From NCBI GenBank assembly GCA_000310025.1, contig FN649734.1:527498-591497 (forward strand): a stretch of DNA of 64,000 bases. Reading direction: 5' to 3'. The position numbers and the translations under genes were made by a program. The notes beneath the pieces were generated by a model. That model did not search any database. It was not told the DNA's origin and saw only the letters and a program-made list of their open reading frames with translations. Below are positions 12,361 to 24,769 of this stretch, piece after piece; position 1 is the first letter of the stretch, and each line of letters begins with the position of its first letter. The DNA is from Ectocarpus siliculosus (taxonomy: Eukaryota; Sar; Phaeophyceae; Ectocarpales; Ectocarpaceae).

Positions 12361-15300
12361 TGCTGTGTCTCTCTCTCTTCGATTGGAATACATTCTTGTG
12401 AAGAAGATCTTGATGCGGGATTTTACCGAAAACGGGCTCGGTGAAAGGGAGTGCGGTTGGGTCTGCTAGTGTGAGTCCTCTTTAGGGTAGGCGCCAATGT
12501 GGAGGAATCGGAGGCATGGAAACGGGCCGGATATTGTTTCTGCAAGAATGCAGCGGTAAGGGTTTTGGGTACACTGTGTATGTATGTAAATGTTCTCGGG
12601 TGCTTGCGTTCGTGTGCAGTGTTCTGTGAACCGTGCTTGTGTGCAGCAGGTTTCTGTGGTGAGTTTTTTTGCTGTTGGTACATGCCGAAATCCCTCGCAT
12701 GTGGAAACATCAATACACGCTTGCTTGTGTTGGTCCTTGCTTGTAGGCAAACTCTACCGAGTGAGTACAACAAGAAGGCATGTCGCTTCACTTTTTTCGC
12801 GAAGCTGCCACTTGTGCCTTCGGCTATCGTTACAACGTGTCAACTTTATTCGTTGATGTCGATAACTCTGCTCTGACGGGCACAGCGACAAGATAAAGCA
12901 AGGGCCGGGCCCGGCGGGTGGTAGCGGCTAAACGCAACGCCCCCTGTATGTGTATCCCCTCTGGGGGTTACGTGTGTGGGTTATGAAGCGTGTGTAGGGG
13001 GGATGCGAGTGGACCCCTGAGAGTGAGAGAGAGAGAGTAGATGGAGAGAGCTTACACGCTCTGCATGTCTGTTCATGCATATTATATGCTTCGAAGTATT
13101 TATTTTTCTTCGTTGTCGGCCGTTCCTGGGACAACATGTTTATTGTACCCAGACTCAACACCAACCGCTGAGGGCGGTGGCGCCTCGAACACCACCCAAA
13201 CGGAAAGGGCGATGGCGGCTGAACTTGGTTATAGTGAATGGATTTGGGCTTGGGGCATCCGTGACTGCTCGAAATGTTGGAGTTCTTTCATGATGCTTGC
13301 GAATGGTACTTGTTTGTGCCGACGATATGGGAACGTTGGGTGTTATCACAAACAACGTCGGATTTCACTCAAACGCCGACCGGATTGGGTGTGGACGATA
13401 TTAGTGGGTAAAGTGAAATAGGCGGGCGTGGGGGCTAGGGTTTGTTTTCATGGCGTTTGTCTTCATGCCGTCTTGGGATTGTTTGCATTGTTGGAGTTTC
13501 CATGCTGCTTGCGCTGTCCGCAATCATTGTCAGACTGGATAACGCCTTTACTTCGAGACCGAGGAAGAAGAGAAGGAAGGGGGGCTATTTGTGCGGTACA
13601 TGATGCTTGCGTGGAAACAAGCAGGAGTTCTCTGGGACGCCTACGCTCAATTCGGGTTGTTCACGCTGCAGCATGATGTGTACCGTTTGTCGAAAGGAGC
13701 CATGTGCTGTCGGAAAGAGTATTTAAGGATGCTAAGACATTCCTCTAGGGGGCAACTGGGTGTTTAAGAACCGACTTTACCTGCAACAACGGGAGCTAGC
13801 TGTAATGATAGGTAGAGAGCCGAGGGGCGTTGTGGGTGTTCCTCCAGCGACATGTACGACCACACGGAAGATGGCGTTGGCGTCCCTTCATCGTGCTCAG
13901 CACATTCTGCGACTCTCTCCCCCTGTGCTGGGATTCTTGATTGACTTGTTGTTTGGGTGCCCGACGGTGCGACTCGAAGGACCCATCGCCCGCCCTTGCT
14001 TCTTTTTTTCTTTTCCCCGTCCTTTCGGTTGACGTGTGTCGTTCGTTGGACGGTTTTTTCACAGGAACCTGTTTAACTATATGATGTTGGCGTATTGCGG
14101 ATATACTGTGCACGTCGTTGTAGAAGGAGAGTGCCCTGTTTTTCTTCTTCTGGCGGTGTTAAATGAACATGGTCTGCTGCTGGCTAGCTGCCGTTTTTCT
14201 TCTTCGGGATGCATGCATGGTCGGAAGGTGGTCCGCGACCCCAGCCTTTGGAAACATGAAACATGTGTCGCTCGTCTTTCGTTAGGGTACCACTTCGCTA
14301 GAGGATGGGCCTCAAAGAGAGGAACACAACGCCATGTTGAAGCGAAAGAAAAACGCCACAGGACCACGTGAAAATATGCGATCGGTCGGCGCACTGATCG
14401 GCGTGATTGAGTAGATCGGGTGTTTCGCGCATTCGTAAACGGTAGGTGCGGTGTGATCCGCGCCGACACAACCCGGGAGAGTACGTGATGGCACACAGCG
14501 TGATCGAGAACACCGCGCTCGGCAAAATAATTTCATGGTACCCGACAGTGACAGCACCAACAAGACAGCATACGTCGTCATGCCATGTCAACGGTCCACG
14601 CCGTTATGCATACCTGGGGGGAGGATTATGCCGTAATTGTAGAGAACGTCCCACGTTAGGGTAACTGTACGGAGTAACGACCACGACATACTTGGGAGGA
14701 ATATCATAAGTTCGTGATGCGAAGCAGTAACACGCTAGGACCCGCCTGGAGAAGACAGCAACGGATTAGGGTGTGGCAAGAAACAACATAAGACAATCTA
14801 CATACCTCGTTTACCACAACACAAGAAAGACAACCTACCCCGTTTTCCCGGCGAATATCAGGCTTCAAAACAAGTCCATTTCACAGATTTTCTCCGCGGT
14901 ACGAAAACATAGCAAATTTCAGAACAAGAACGGATGACTTTCACAATTATCTATAACGTCTTGCGAAAAATGCCCCCACAGCCACAAACATGTGCACTAA
15001 CACCCTAATCCTAACCCTCGACCACGCCGCATGAATAACCATCTAAACAACGACACCAGAGATGGTGTATCTTCGTGACGACGCGAGGTCGAGGACCAGG
15101 ACTACAGCCGGATTCTTGCCCTTCTTCTACGAACGAACATACATCGATGTGCATCACAACATACCGAACCAAGGCCCGGACGGCCAACGTGCGAGCCCTT
15201 TTGTCTTCCCAACTCAGAGGCGAATTACCATATCAGAGCCGATGCGTTGGAGTTGTGAAATGTTGTGATTGTTCAAATGAAAAACCGAATATGATACGTC

Positions 15301-16279
15301 TGTCACAATACAACACTCGAATCCAGCAGCCTGAAATTCCGGGCGCAACCCCTCATACAGGCTTGAGGTACGAGGTGCTCGACCGAGCATCACAATTTGG
15401 GTTCAATTTCTCACGCTACTGAGTGACACTATGAATACAACATTCGCGATAGAAGTGCATCTGAACAATGTACTTAAAAAAAACAAAAACGGCGCTACCC
15501 TCATGAATCATATAGGACAACATACTGATAATCTCTTGATGGTGAAAACAGCACAGGAAGGCCGGTCAACAATATTTTCTGTCGGCGTAGTCGCTCTCGC
15601 AACTCACCAACGCTACATACCTCACTTCACTATTCACAACACCTGTGTGTTCTGTCTCAACAGCAGGGACACCACAAGCAGGCAACAACAATACGGGGGC
15701 ACACTAACTGCCCCCGCAAAAACAAATGTACACCATGGAGACAAGGGAAAGTGAGCCCAAGTGCGGTTTCTTTGAAAACACTATAAGAGTGCTCGTCTAT
15801 TTCTCTTACCGCACGTGGACGTCGATACTGCATCTACAGTAGTCTGGCAACAACAGAAAGTACGTGCCTACCCTGCCAATACATTTCTCGTCCCCTTGTC
15901 CTAGCGAAAACTAGAAGTTCTTCCTCCAATGATTCACTCCCCCCGTTGTTGCCAGGCTAATGCTACGGGGCCTCCCAATTGGACAATACCCCCAACCAGA
16001 CACCGGTTTAATGTCAACGTAGCTTTCGCGACTCTACGAATCCGACAAATTTATGGGATGATCACGATGCGAACGTCCCTTTACAACGCAATGCATCCAT
16101 TCTTAAGGTCATTTTGCCTAGATAAATCGTCTCCGAAACAAGACGTATTGATGAGACCAAGGCAACATATAATTCTGAATTAACAATTCGACAAGATTGG
16201 ATTGTATTGCGCTCAGAACGTCGCACGTACGGCAAGATTAGCCAGTAAGAATCTCCTCTCGTATGCATTAGCCCTTCCT
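12361..16279. other. About 3.9 kb without a recognisable gene
   Basis: Open frames up to about 125 codons occur on both strands (for example 13041-13421) but show no family features or splice support. The 14.7-16.2 kb part is A/C-rich on the + strand and looks intergenic. It is the 3' flank of both neighbours, the + strand gene ending at 12360 and the - strand gene ending at 16280. Confidence 0.4.
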
Positions 16280-19200
16280 TCACTCCGGACTTGACGATAG
16301 ACGTTGGCCTATACATGAGGCATCGCGATCGCCTTCTTCAAGCAGTCGCATCGAGGCTTCGGACTCTTCTTGGCAGCAATCGTGTTCCTCCTCGCTACTA
16401 GGCCGCTTGTGCTTGCCGTGCATATAGAAGCCGATGCCGACGAACACCATTGCCACACCCCTGCCGAAAACATGAAACGTGAATGAACACGTTTCGATAT
16501 TAACGGTTGACGAACTGGTACGTTTGCGCAGCTTCAACAACAACAGCAATAACCACAGCCAAAGCAACACAACGACCGAAAGCGAGTCAAGTACGAAACC
16601 GCGGATCAAGGCGCAACGCCGCAAGGAGCAGAGGGACACCGCTCACCCCCACTGCTTCAGGCTGATGCTGTGTCCGAAGGTGATGACGGAGAAGACGATA
16701 GTGAAGAACTTTCGGGTCGTTGTGATCGTCGCGCACGCCAGCGGATTGAAGGTGGTGATGGTGTAGTAAATGAAGAACTGGCCGCACGCCGCCGCCAATG
16801 AGAACGCCACCACGTAGCCCTGCCGGTGGTGGAAATCAAGGTCAGGAAAAATCAATACACACACACATGGTTACAGTTCGGTAGCAGGTCACTTGGTTTG
16901 GAGTGAATGTATGATGATGTTCGGAAGCGAGACCATGTTTTCTGTTGGCGTTCCCAAAGTGGTCGGCCAACAACGTCTGTCGTAGAAATCGTAACGCGTG
17001 CAGGCGTGTCGGTGAACACAGCAGATGCGAAGCCAACACGACGCTGGGGCTATGATATTACGAAATATCAACTTGAAATATGCTCGAGCGTCACAATCGC
17101 CACGATCCCGACTCTCCCAGTCCGAGCCACATCCTTTTCCCTGCCCTCGATCCTCCTTCACTTCTCACACGAAAGAACGCCAAGAAATATGACAAAGAAA
17201 TGTCAAAGAAAAATGACACATAACGCGAAACAAACGTCACACAGATTTGACCCAGAGAGCGTGGTGTCATTCACGGACTCACCGTGACCAGCGGGTTGTC
17301 CGCGCAGAACAGCGACCCTTTCATCCACTGCCCCGAGGCGAAGGCTGCCGCCGACAGGAAGCCCAGCGCCCAGGCGTTCGTGTAGAACATCATCTCGTAG
17401 ACGGTGGGCTTGCAGATGGCCTTCAATCGCTCCTGGGCGGGGGAGGTGCAGGGGGTGTACATAGGAGCGCGGGATAAGGCAGCGGGTACAGGTTGTCCAT
17501 GACGACACCACACGTTCTTGTAGATATCAGGGTGCCCGTCGTCAAGCTGTCGGACGCCCACCCACGCACTACGTACCCGCCAACACCTTGCGAGGGGCCA
17601 TCCGTATGTCAAGTGGTTTGCTTTCGTCTTTTACAAGGTAGAAAACCACGTCGATACTGGCATGTAGACAAGACGGCACATCGATGAGTGCATATATTGC
17701 GGAGGGAGTTATCGAAAGTGTAGTGACGAGTGAGCTCGCCACTCGGTCCCCGCCAGAATTGAAGTTTCCGATTTAGCGCGATAAGAAAATAGGATCTGCA
17801 ATACGGATAGAGGGTTGCAGCAGAGTCAGTCACCGCCGTAAAAAACGTCACCCGTTCCGGCAACACAGCAGGAACGCCGCGAATTATTAACGACGACAAC
17901 AGTTGTGGACAAACCTGAGAGCTGGTCATGACCCCGTCGAAGATGAGGCTTGCGACTAGTAGGCACAGCCCATACATGCTGTTTCGCTTGTCCTGAAAGG
18001 GCCACAAAGGCACGGAAGAACAAAAGAGTCGAACATTAAATGTCTCTTTCTCGGACTCAACAACCAAGAGAGAGAAGAAACAAAGCCAGACAACGTTTTG
18101 ACGATAATTTTCACGCGTAGGACATTGATTGGCGTTGTAGGCCATGGCAGTGGCAAGCATCGGTAACGGTTTCATAGCTGCCATGGTTTCGGCGGCAAAG
18201 CCATACGTCGGCATTTTTTTTGTGGTAGGTGGTACTGGATTTTTCGGGCAGTGAAGCCTTCGTCGGAGGCGGTACAACCTGAATTTGGCGGTACCTGTTC
18301 AACAGTAACGCAAAATAGCAGTAATGTCTGGCGGTAGGCGGACTATGCGTTATTGCGACGGTAACGACTTTGGCGGAGGCGGTTGTAAAAAAATCCGGCG
18401 GTAATCCGGCGGAACATCGGAACCGACCATCAGGGCGGTATTTTCTATACAGTTAGGAGAAAACCCATGGAAAAAACCACTGACGGAGCAAGAACCATGG
18501 AGCTTGTGCATCTAGGTGGAGAAAACTTCCTTGATGACTCCGATTGGTGTCTCAAACGAATAAAAAAAAGGCGAAACCTGGCGCCGAGAAGAGATGGGAC
18601 GAGAAAAAGAACAGCAAACAAGAAGAAAACCAACCACGGGAAGAGACTTCCAACCAAGCCAGACATCCGACGCGCAATATCTGGCAAGTTTAATTCGTAA
18701 GCAGCTACAGTACCTGTTCGTTGTTGGACCTCTCGGCTAGGTTAAAGATGACGATGCCCGTCGTGATGAGCGCCACGCAGAGGTACTCTCGCACGCTGTA
18801 CTGCTTCTTGGCGAACAGCACTCCGAACAGCATGACCGGGATCATCTTTGTTGCGGCCACAGACACAGACACACAAGAATAGCACAGGTAACTCCATCGG
18901 TATGTGATGTCCGTCAGCGGCAATCGGTCGCAATCATCGCGGACCTACATGTGCCCTACTTGTCTTTCCAAAAAACTGAAAACGACCTAGCTTTCAATAA
19001 ACGAAAAAATAATAACCAAATAAATTGAGTACCCTGGTTCCGGTGCGGAGGATCGAAAACTTAAAAAACCGTTGTTCTTCACCGCCGTTGGCTCGGTCAA
19101 CGTTGCTGGAAGTGCTGTACTACATTCCTCTTAGGAGGGCACCGAGGTGCGCAGCGAAGAAAGCGCCACCGCCACCAAACAGTCTTGTCTTGTCTGCACC

Positions 19201-21737
19201 AAATTCTACCCGCTGCCGCCATGGTTGCCCGTCACTCAGACATAAACGAGGGACCTCCGGCTTTACCTTGCAAGACTTCCCAAGCTCCTTGGTCGGGAAG
19301 TTAACGTACTGGAGCGCCTCTATCGACAGGATCATAGCGCCGATGTAAGCGGACCCGGTCAACCCGAAGAGCTGCTGCGGCATCTGCGAACCATGGAACA
19401 AATAACGAATAATCGCGAATGAAGACCTCAAACGAGTCGTGTCGTGGAAATGTATAGCCGTCGCATTCGCGATGAATTTTGCCTTTCCGCATTTGCAACA
19501 CAACTCTGAATCAATAAATACCGACCAACGCCGAACCGCGTAGAACTTTTTGATCTCGAGTACGTACGGGGTCGCCAACGCGCTACATATAGAGATGTAG
19601 TGTGCGGTACGTACAAAGATCCAGGCGGCATCAGTGGTTGGTTTCGATTGCGCTCAGGTTCAGGTGCAGGCCCTCTTGAGTGTTTGGACTCGCGGTCTGA
19701 TTGCACTCAGGTTCCTGTACAGGCCCGCTCAATAGAGTGCTTGGGCCCACAGCCTCGCTTGCGGGCGAAATTCGTGCCGATCGCAATGGGGGGCAATCAA
19801 GTACTTTTCGGAACAGTTCCTGGGTGAGAGGTGATAATGATTCCGAAAAACCTTAAACATCATGGAAGTTCCCAAGGCGTTGTCCACATGAGCATACAGA
19901 GTAAAGTAGGTCTTACTTAGAACGGTTGAAGCATTTTCATGTGTGTTGTCTGGAACAAAAAGGAGGTCGTGCCGGGACTAGCGGACCTGCACCATGCGGC
20001 GGACTGGTACATAGATACTGCTGTAGTCTATTTTGTGTCTGGCTTCCTTAACATTGGCTCTAGCGTGTGGATCATAACCGTGGCTGTCAAACGACAGACA
20101 GCCGGCATCATCAACCGCGCGTGCGTTTGACCAGGCCCGGACATCGGGTAACAATGTCTGGGGTCGCACCTTTTCCCCGGATGACCCGACACACTGCATG
20201 CCCAGGAAGGCGAAGACGACGTTCACCACGCACGGCACCCACAGAAGGAACAAGGTGGCGGAAAACCTGCCAACACCACGCGACCGGCTTTCTCCGTTAT
20301 AGCTCGCAGGGTGGGGTCGTTCCTTGCCATCTCGCCGTACAACCCGGGCGGTGCCATACAGATGAAAATCGAGAGAAGACGGCATCACGTCAAGGCCCCC
20401 CGCTTGTTGACCGGGTTTAGGCGTCATGAGGTGCGTTCATGGGCGTTTGAAGAGCACCAGCCGCGTGCTCAGTGAGCACTTCCTACACATGGATTGGCGA
20501 TAGTATTGACGGTGGTTGGGCGGCAATACTCTAGGCCCGAATCCCCCAGGCGCGGTGAAACAGAAGACGAGCTTGTTGGCCGGGGTCTTCTTTTCTCAGA
20601 TGAGCATGGATGGCACAGCTGGATGCTAAGGGATTGCCGCGCTAGCCTCAAAATGTTTGTGGCTTTCTTCTGCTCGGGTGTCGTCATCTCCCATTCAGGG
20701 CATGTGTAACCGTCAAAGGAGAACGCCGACGGTGGTGAACCGTCCAGCAGCTCGAATGCGCACCATACCGTTGGCGTCACAGTTCTATTGACCCCAGAAA
20801 CAACGAGTATCCGACCCGGCAAGGGTCAGGAAACCTCAACCTTACGATTTACCTCAGAACGACGGAGATATTTTGTATTTTGTGTTCCGTCGACTTTTCA
20901 GTGAGAATACTAGGTTCCCAATGAAAAACAGTAACACCTGCTTTATTCAGATGATGCGTATTTTGTCAACGACAACAGTTAGTTCTCATAACAGTTAGGC
21001 GTCATCCAACACGAGATTCCTGGGGCACCTGCCCTTATTCTCTCGTTCACCTTTCGCCGTCAACCGTCCTGAAACCGACAATGCCCTCCTGCAGTATCCC
21101 CGCAGATAGATAACACGCGTAGATGCCCAACACGCATATCGCTAACTTCTTCACCTGTAACATTGATGGATTGTGTGTGGGTGGGGGGGGCTCAGGATAT
21201 CAACACGGAGGGTTGACGCAAAGAGTCAGGAGGGGGGCAGGTTCGACAGGGTGGTTTTGTCAGGGAGGGGGTAGCGTAGCGCACGACGGATGGCAGGAGC
21301 GCTAGGGACAAGAGTTGAAACCTACAGCGCGAGTGATGGGGGGATTGGATATCGAATATTGTAGACCAGAGGTTACAACAGTCGCTGTTGGTCGTAAGTC
21401 AACCACGACAATAATACCGCCGAAAGTACGGCACAAAAACACCAACATTACAATAAATGCCAACATGTTGTTTTCAGTTGTCAATGTTGTGGTGCGGTGA
21501 AGGTTGGTGATTTTGTCGATGCCGAAGTTGTCTAATGCCACGGCCCTGGCGGAAGCAACAAGCCACTTTTTAGGGGTCTACACCACGGGCACGTCATACC
21601 CTTGCCTCTGTCGAAGAACTTCCTGCAGGTCCTGGGTCATCAGCGGCTTGCGCGTTCTTCTGGTGTCTCCCTTTGGTCTTGGCAGCGCTGGAGGAAGGAC
21701 CAACGCTCAATACTTGTGGCGCCGAGGCCTGCCCCAT
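16280..21737 (-). CDS. SLC35B1/UAA-family nucleotide-sugar transporter, nine exons
   Basis: Exons (high to low): 21600-21737, 21051-21154, 20170-20266, 19267-19383, 18714-18845, 17915-17992, 17283-17432, 16647-16819, 16280-16460. All junctions agree in phase and the total is 1170 bp, 389 residues, with ATG and TGA. The family is an antiporter of UDP-sugars or ATP/ADP in ER or Golgi membranes. Diagnostic features: a polar 46-residue N terminus, then TM1 ending GILQEGIV (the family xLQE motif), FVNFP-like YVNFPTKELGKSCK followed by IPVMLFGV (the classic GKSCK-PVM signature), SLIFDGVMTSSQ (LxxDG), and ITTTRKFFTI, the strongest SLC35B signature. About ten membrane segments are expected. The C-terminal tail is long and acidic with HGKHKRP but ends LSSSPE, without an ER-retrieval KKxx. 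Substrate cannot be fixed from sequence. The size matches the family (320-390). Confidence 0.93.
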
Positions 21738-22189
21738 TCTGTCGTAGAGGCGGAAACGTACGAAAAACCACGACGTTAGGTAAATGGAGTTTTTCTCCTC
21801 CAGTGCGAACAAAAGAAAACGTGTGGCCCCTGCAGCCCCGTACTGAGCATCAAAACAGTAATGAAATGGTCCAACAGACACATATGCGTTACTGTGAGCC
21901 CGCAAGAGGTACACCCGAGATTAGGGCGGTCGTTACGAGAAATGACTTCTCATATGTATCTACCCCCGATAATTGGGAGATGTTCTTAGGACTGGGCATG
22001 CGTCATAGATAGGCCTACGACTCCGTCTATCCACACATCGATTTCGGGCCTTTTCACCCATCCATTTATTCCGGCACTTTAACTACATGTAGAAGTGGGC
22101 GCTCCTGCCAATCTACGGGTCTCGCTCATGGTTGAATTCGTTTTGTTTTTTCTCTCCCGTTTCATGTCACTCTGGCGCTCTGGCGCTGT
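21738..22189. other. Upstream flank of the transporter gene
   Basis: No exon recognised. This is where the promoter of the minus-strand transporter should lie, but I can point to no defined promoter motif. Confidence 0.35.
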
Positions 22190-22194
22190 GGTCA

Positions 22195-22314
22195 CGACCG
22201 GTGGGTCTCCCACGCTTTCTACAGTTTTGCTAACGCCCATGGGACACCCGTGGGACACCCATGGGCACTACTCTTAGCAGAACTGTCAGTAGCGTGGGAG
22301 ATTGCGACCGGTGG
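22195..22314. repeat. Long imperfect hairpin, possible MITE-like element
   Basis: Left arm 22196-22243 and right arm 22258-22314 are inverted copies: gaccggtggg, tctcccacgct, cagttttgctaa and gcccatggg on the left answer cccatgggc, ttagcagaactg, agcgtgggaga and gaccggtgg on the right. The centre holds gggacacccgtgggacaccc. The structure is a 45-55 bp stem with few interruptions, consistent with a small inverted-repeat transposon derivative or a structured transcript. Target duplications were not clear. Confidence 0.6.
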
Positions 22315-22365
22315 AGGTCGTTCTCCACACCCGATTGTATTTTCGGTTATTCCCTCTCCCCTGTG

Positions 22366-22420
22366 AGGTCAATGGTCTAACGAATACGGCATGCACGACT
22401 ATGAGTACACCCCCCCCCCT
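22366..22420 (-). repeat. Short dispersed repeat, inverse partner of 27083-27131
   Basis: The stretch reading gtcaatggtctaac, then cggcatgcacgactatgagt and a run of C recurs in inverse orientation at about 27083-27131. Similarity spans about 50 bp and then stops on both sides. It is probably a fragment of a dispersed element whose full form is not in the window. Confidence 0.6.
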
Positions 22421-22696
22421 GTGAAACCGCTCTGTCGCCGTTTCTCTTGGTGACTGAATTAGAGCCACGATTATTAGCGGACGTACAGGATGGGTCCCTC
22501 GTACTGCGCGCACGCGCGTGTTCTTTGCTACTTGCTCCTTCTCACCCATCATATTTTTTTTCTGCCAACACGACGAATGGCCCCATCCCTTGTCCACAGC
22601 GATGATAAGAGTCCAGAACAAACTGTAGCAAGAAATTGACAGCATTTAGTCCACAATGCGTCCACCGGTGTTTCTGCTAGACGTATTCTCCGAGGA

Positions 22697-23022
22697 TTTT
22701 TTTTTTTTTGTCTTCACTTCAAATCAGCGCTCACAGCACTACAGTAAGCACTACAGTAGTGCCGTTTACTCCAACCCGTGGTCACACAGAATAACTTCTC
22801 TCTAACCTCCCCTCCTGCGGTACTTTGCCTTCGATTTTTAATGCGAGAAGAGTTCAGCACTCTCTTCCCTCTGTGTACACACGAACTAGCGCTGTCCACT
22901 AGGCCAGAAGCGGAAGCGAGAGAAAAATTCACTTTGCAAGAAAAGCTCGCTACGCCGGGATTCGAACCCCTGACCTCACCTCTGGAAGATATCGAGGATA
23001 CCAACTAGACCACCGGGGCGAC
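22697..23022 (-). mobile_element. tRNA-like SINE, copy 1
   Basis: Read on the minus strand the copy starts gtcgccccggtggtctag, has a box-A-like TGGTCTAGTTGGTATCC, a box-B-like GGTTCGAATCCC, then a non-tRNA body and ends in tgaagtgaagac followed by a poly(A) tail (T-run at 22697-22709). Such a head makes an internal RNA polymerase III promoter. The body also holds a second box-A-like stretch (ctagtggacagcgctag). It lies head-to-head with copy 2. Similarity to copies 2-4 is high, so the family is fairly young. Confidence 0.85.
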
Positions 23023-23119
23023 GAGGAATACCCAGTGATGACTCACTCCCCTCTAGGTAACAACAGCTCAAATGATGCTTTGGCGGCGATCTTCCGTTTC
23101 GGAACAATATATGCATGTA

Positions 23120-23427
23120 TGGTTGGTCTAGTTGGTACCCTTGAAACCTTCTAGAGGTCAGGTCAGGGGTTCGAATCCCGGCGTAATAAGCGAGCTTTTC
23201 TTGCAAAGCGAGTTTTTCTCTCGCTTCCGCCCCTGGCCTCGTGGATAGCGCTAGTTCGTGAGTACACAGAGGGAAGAAAGTGCTGAACTCTTCTCGCATT
23301 AAAAATCGAAGGCAAAGTACCGCAGGAGGGGAGGGTAGAGAGGGGCTCTTCTGTTTGACCACGGGTTGGAGTAAACGGCACTAGTGCTGTGGCGCTGATT
23401 TGAAGTGAAGACAAAAAACAAGCAAAA
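23120..23427 (+). mobile_element. tRNA-like SINE, copy 2
   Basis: Same family as copy 1 in direct orientation: ggtctagttggtaccc, ggggttcgaatcccggcgta, the common body and the end tgaagtgaagac with an A-rich tail. The first few bases of the head differ from copies 3 and 4. Its tail is the outer edge of the left arm of a fold-back structure that surrounds a LINE fragment. Confidence 0.85.
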
Positions 23428-23540
23428 TGGTTGAAGGGGGGGGGCAGTAGAAGGAATCTGTAGGGAAGCGTTGATTGTTCTGCTACGTGTGTTGTTGTTG
23501 TTGTCTTCACATTAATTAAACACCGTTGCGATCTCTCTCT
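23411..23540 (+). repeat. Left arm of inverted repeat (partner 24598-24712)
   Basis: The arm contains gtgaagac plus A-rich, ggcagtagaaggaatctgt, gaagcgttgatt, a gttgttgtt run and the inverse of the LINE 3' end (gatctctctctac). Its inverse copy, 24598-24712, contains ggtagatagagatcgg through ccattttttttgtcttcac. The two differ by small indels, mainly in the simple-sequence parts. Confidence 0.75.
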
Positions 23541-24634
23541 ACTGTTCGCGGGGGCATTGGCAAGGCAGCCGGACGGGCGACTCCCGAAACGACTCATGCT
23601 CGGCGAACTGGCGGGGGGGGAGAAGCGACGTAGGGGGGGACAGGAATAGAACTGGCCGAAGTGTGTGCTCGGCGACCTGAAGGCATTCGGGGCCGACCAC
23701 GGATGGATCTACGAAAACCGATCCATGTTGTCTCGGAATTCCGCTACCGAAAGACACGGCACCGAAATTAAATGGACGGAAGCCGCGAAGGTGGAGGGGG
23801 GAGTACCCTGGCATGCGGCGGTGCTGCAGGGAGCTGAGAGGTTCATGACCTCCTGGCACAAGAAGGAAGAAGAGGCCAGCCGACAACGAGCGCTCAAACG
23901 AGACCACAAGCCAACAACCAATGGGGCGGGAGGGGGGCAGGAGACGGACGAGACGGCGAGGGAAGAAAGTAAACGAGAAGAGACGGACCGAGTGGCGTGA
24001 TACGTGCCGGCAAGATTGAATTTCATTTAGCCAACCAAGTCCCCCCCCCCCAACGCTGCACCATTGCACCAACCCCCCACTAGTGATGGCGTACCATTAC
24101 CATGTATCGCTGGTTGGTGGCCATGTTTGCGTGTTTGCTCGTTCGTTCGTTAGTGGTCTCTCCACCGTGTGCCTTATTCTGTCTCTTATTTCTTTTTTTC
24201 CTCCCTCTTTTTCTTTTTCGTTTTCTTTTCTCTGTTCTTCCTGTTTCCTTTATTTTTTTCTGTTTAGCTCTTTTTTCTCTTTTTTCTCTTTTTTCTCTTT
24301 GTCACTCTTTTTTCTGTGTCAGATGGCCTTGTCTCTGCTTGCGTGTGAAGCACCAGGATTGAACCAAGGGGGTGAATCTCTTTCTCTCTGGCCCGTGATG
24401 CTGAATCCTAGTCTCAGTTGTTACCTCGCATAGCTCGCAGAGGGAGCGGAGGACTCCAGAATATCTGTCGTTGATTTCTATTGACTTGCGGACCCCTCGG
24501 GGCCAGCTTGTTTGAGCGTACCTTTTTAGGGTAGTTAGCCTGTGACCACGGGAATCGACCGCGTCAAGTGTTGGATCAGTACGGACGTATGAAGGTACTG
24601 GGTAGATAGAGATCGGAACGGTTACAACAACAAC
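23541..24634 (+). mobile_element. 5'-truncated LINE copy
   Basis: From ctgttcgcgggggcattggc onward the sequence follows the C-terminal coding end and 3' UTR of the LINE at 60662-61790 ([40 protein letters not shown], then the T/C-rich UTR and ggggccagcttgtttgag). Differences from the full element include TAG in place of CAG at about 23647, so the coding end is dead. It ends near gatcggaacgg followed by an AAC-rich tail. The truncated 5' end fits incomplete reverse transcription. Confidence 0.85.
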
Positions 24635-24712
24635 ACACATAGCAGACCAATCAACGCTTCCCAACAGATTCCTTCTACTGCCCTCCCGTCCAACCATTTT
24701 TTTTGTCTTCAC
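24598..24712 (-). repeat. Right arm of inverted repeat (partner 23411-23540)
   Basis: The inverse of the left arm, starting within the 3' end of the truncated LINE and ending in gtcttcac. With the left arm it encloses the truncated LINE, giving a fold-back with arms of about 115-130 bp and a spacer of about 1.06 kb. Confidence 0.75.
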
Positions 24713-24769
24713 TTTACTTGTGTGTGGTGTGTGGCAGAAAAATTTATTGGACAACACGTAAATAAGCCG

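Noticed and set aside
15001-15020. Telomere-like ccctaatcctaaccct
   Set aside because: Only two to three degenerate units; not a telomeric array.
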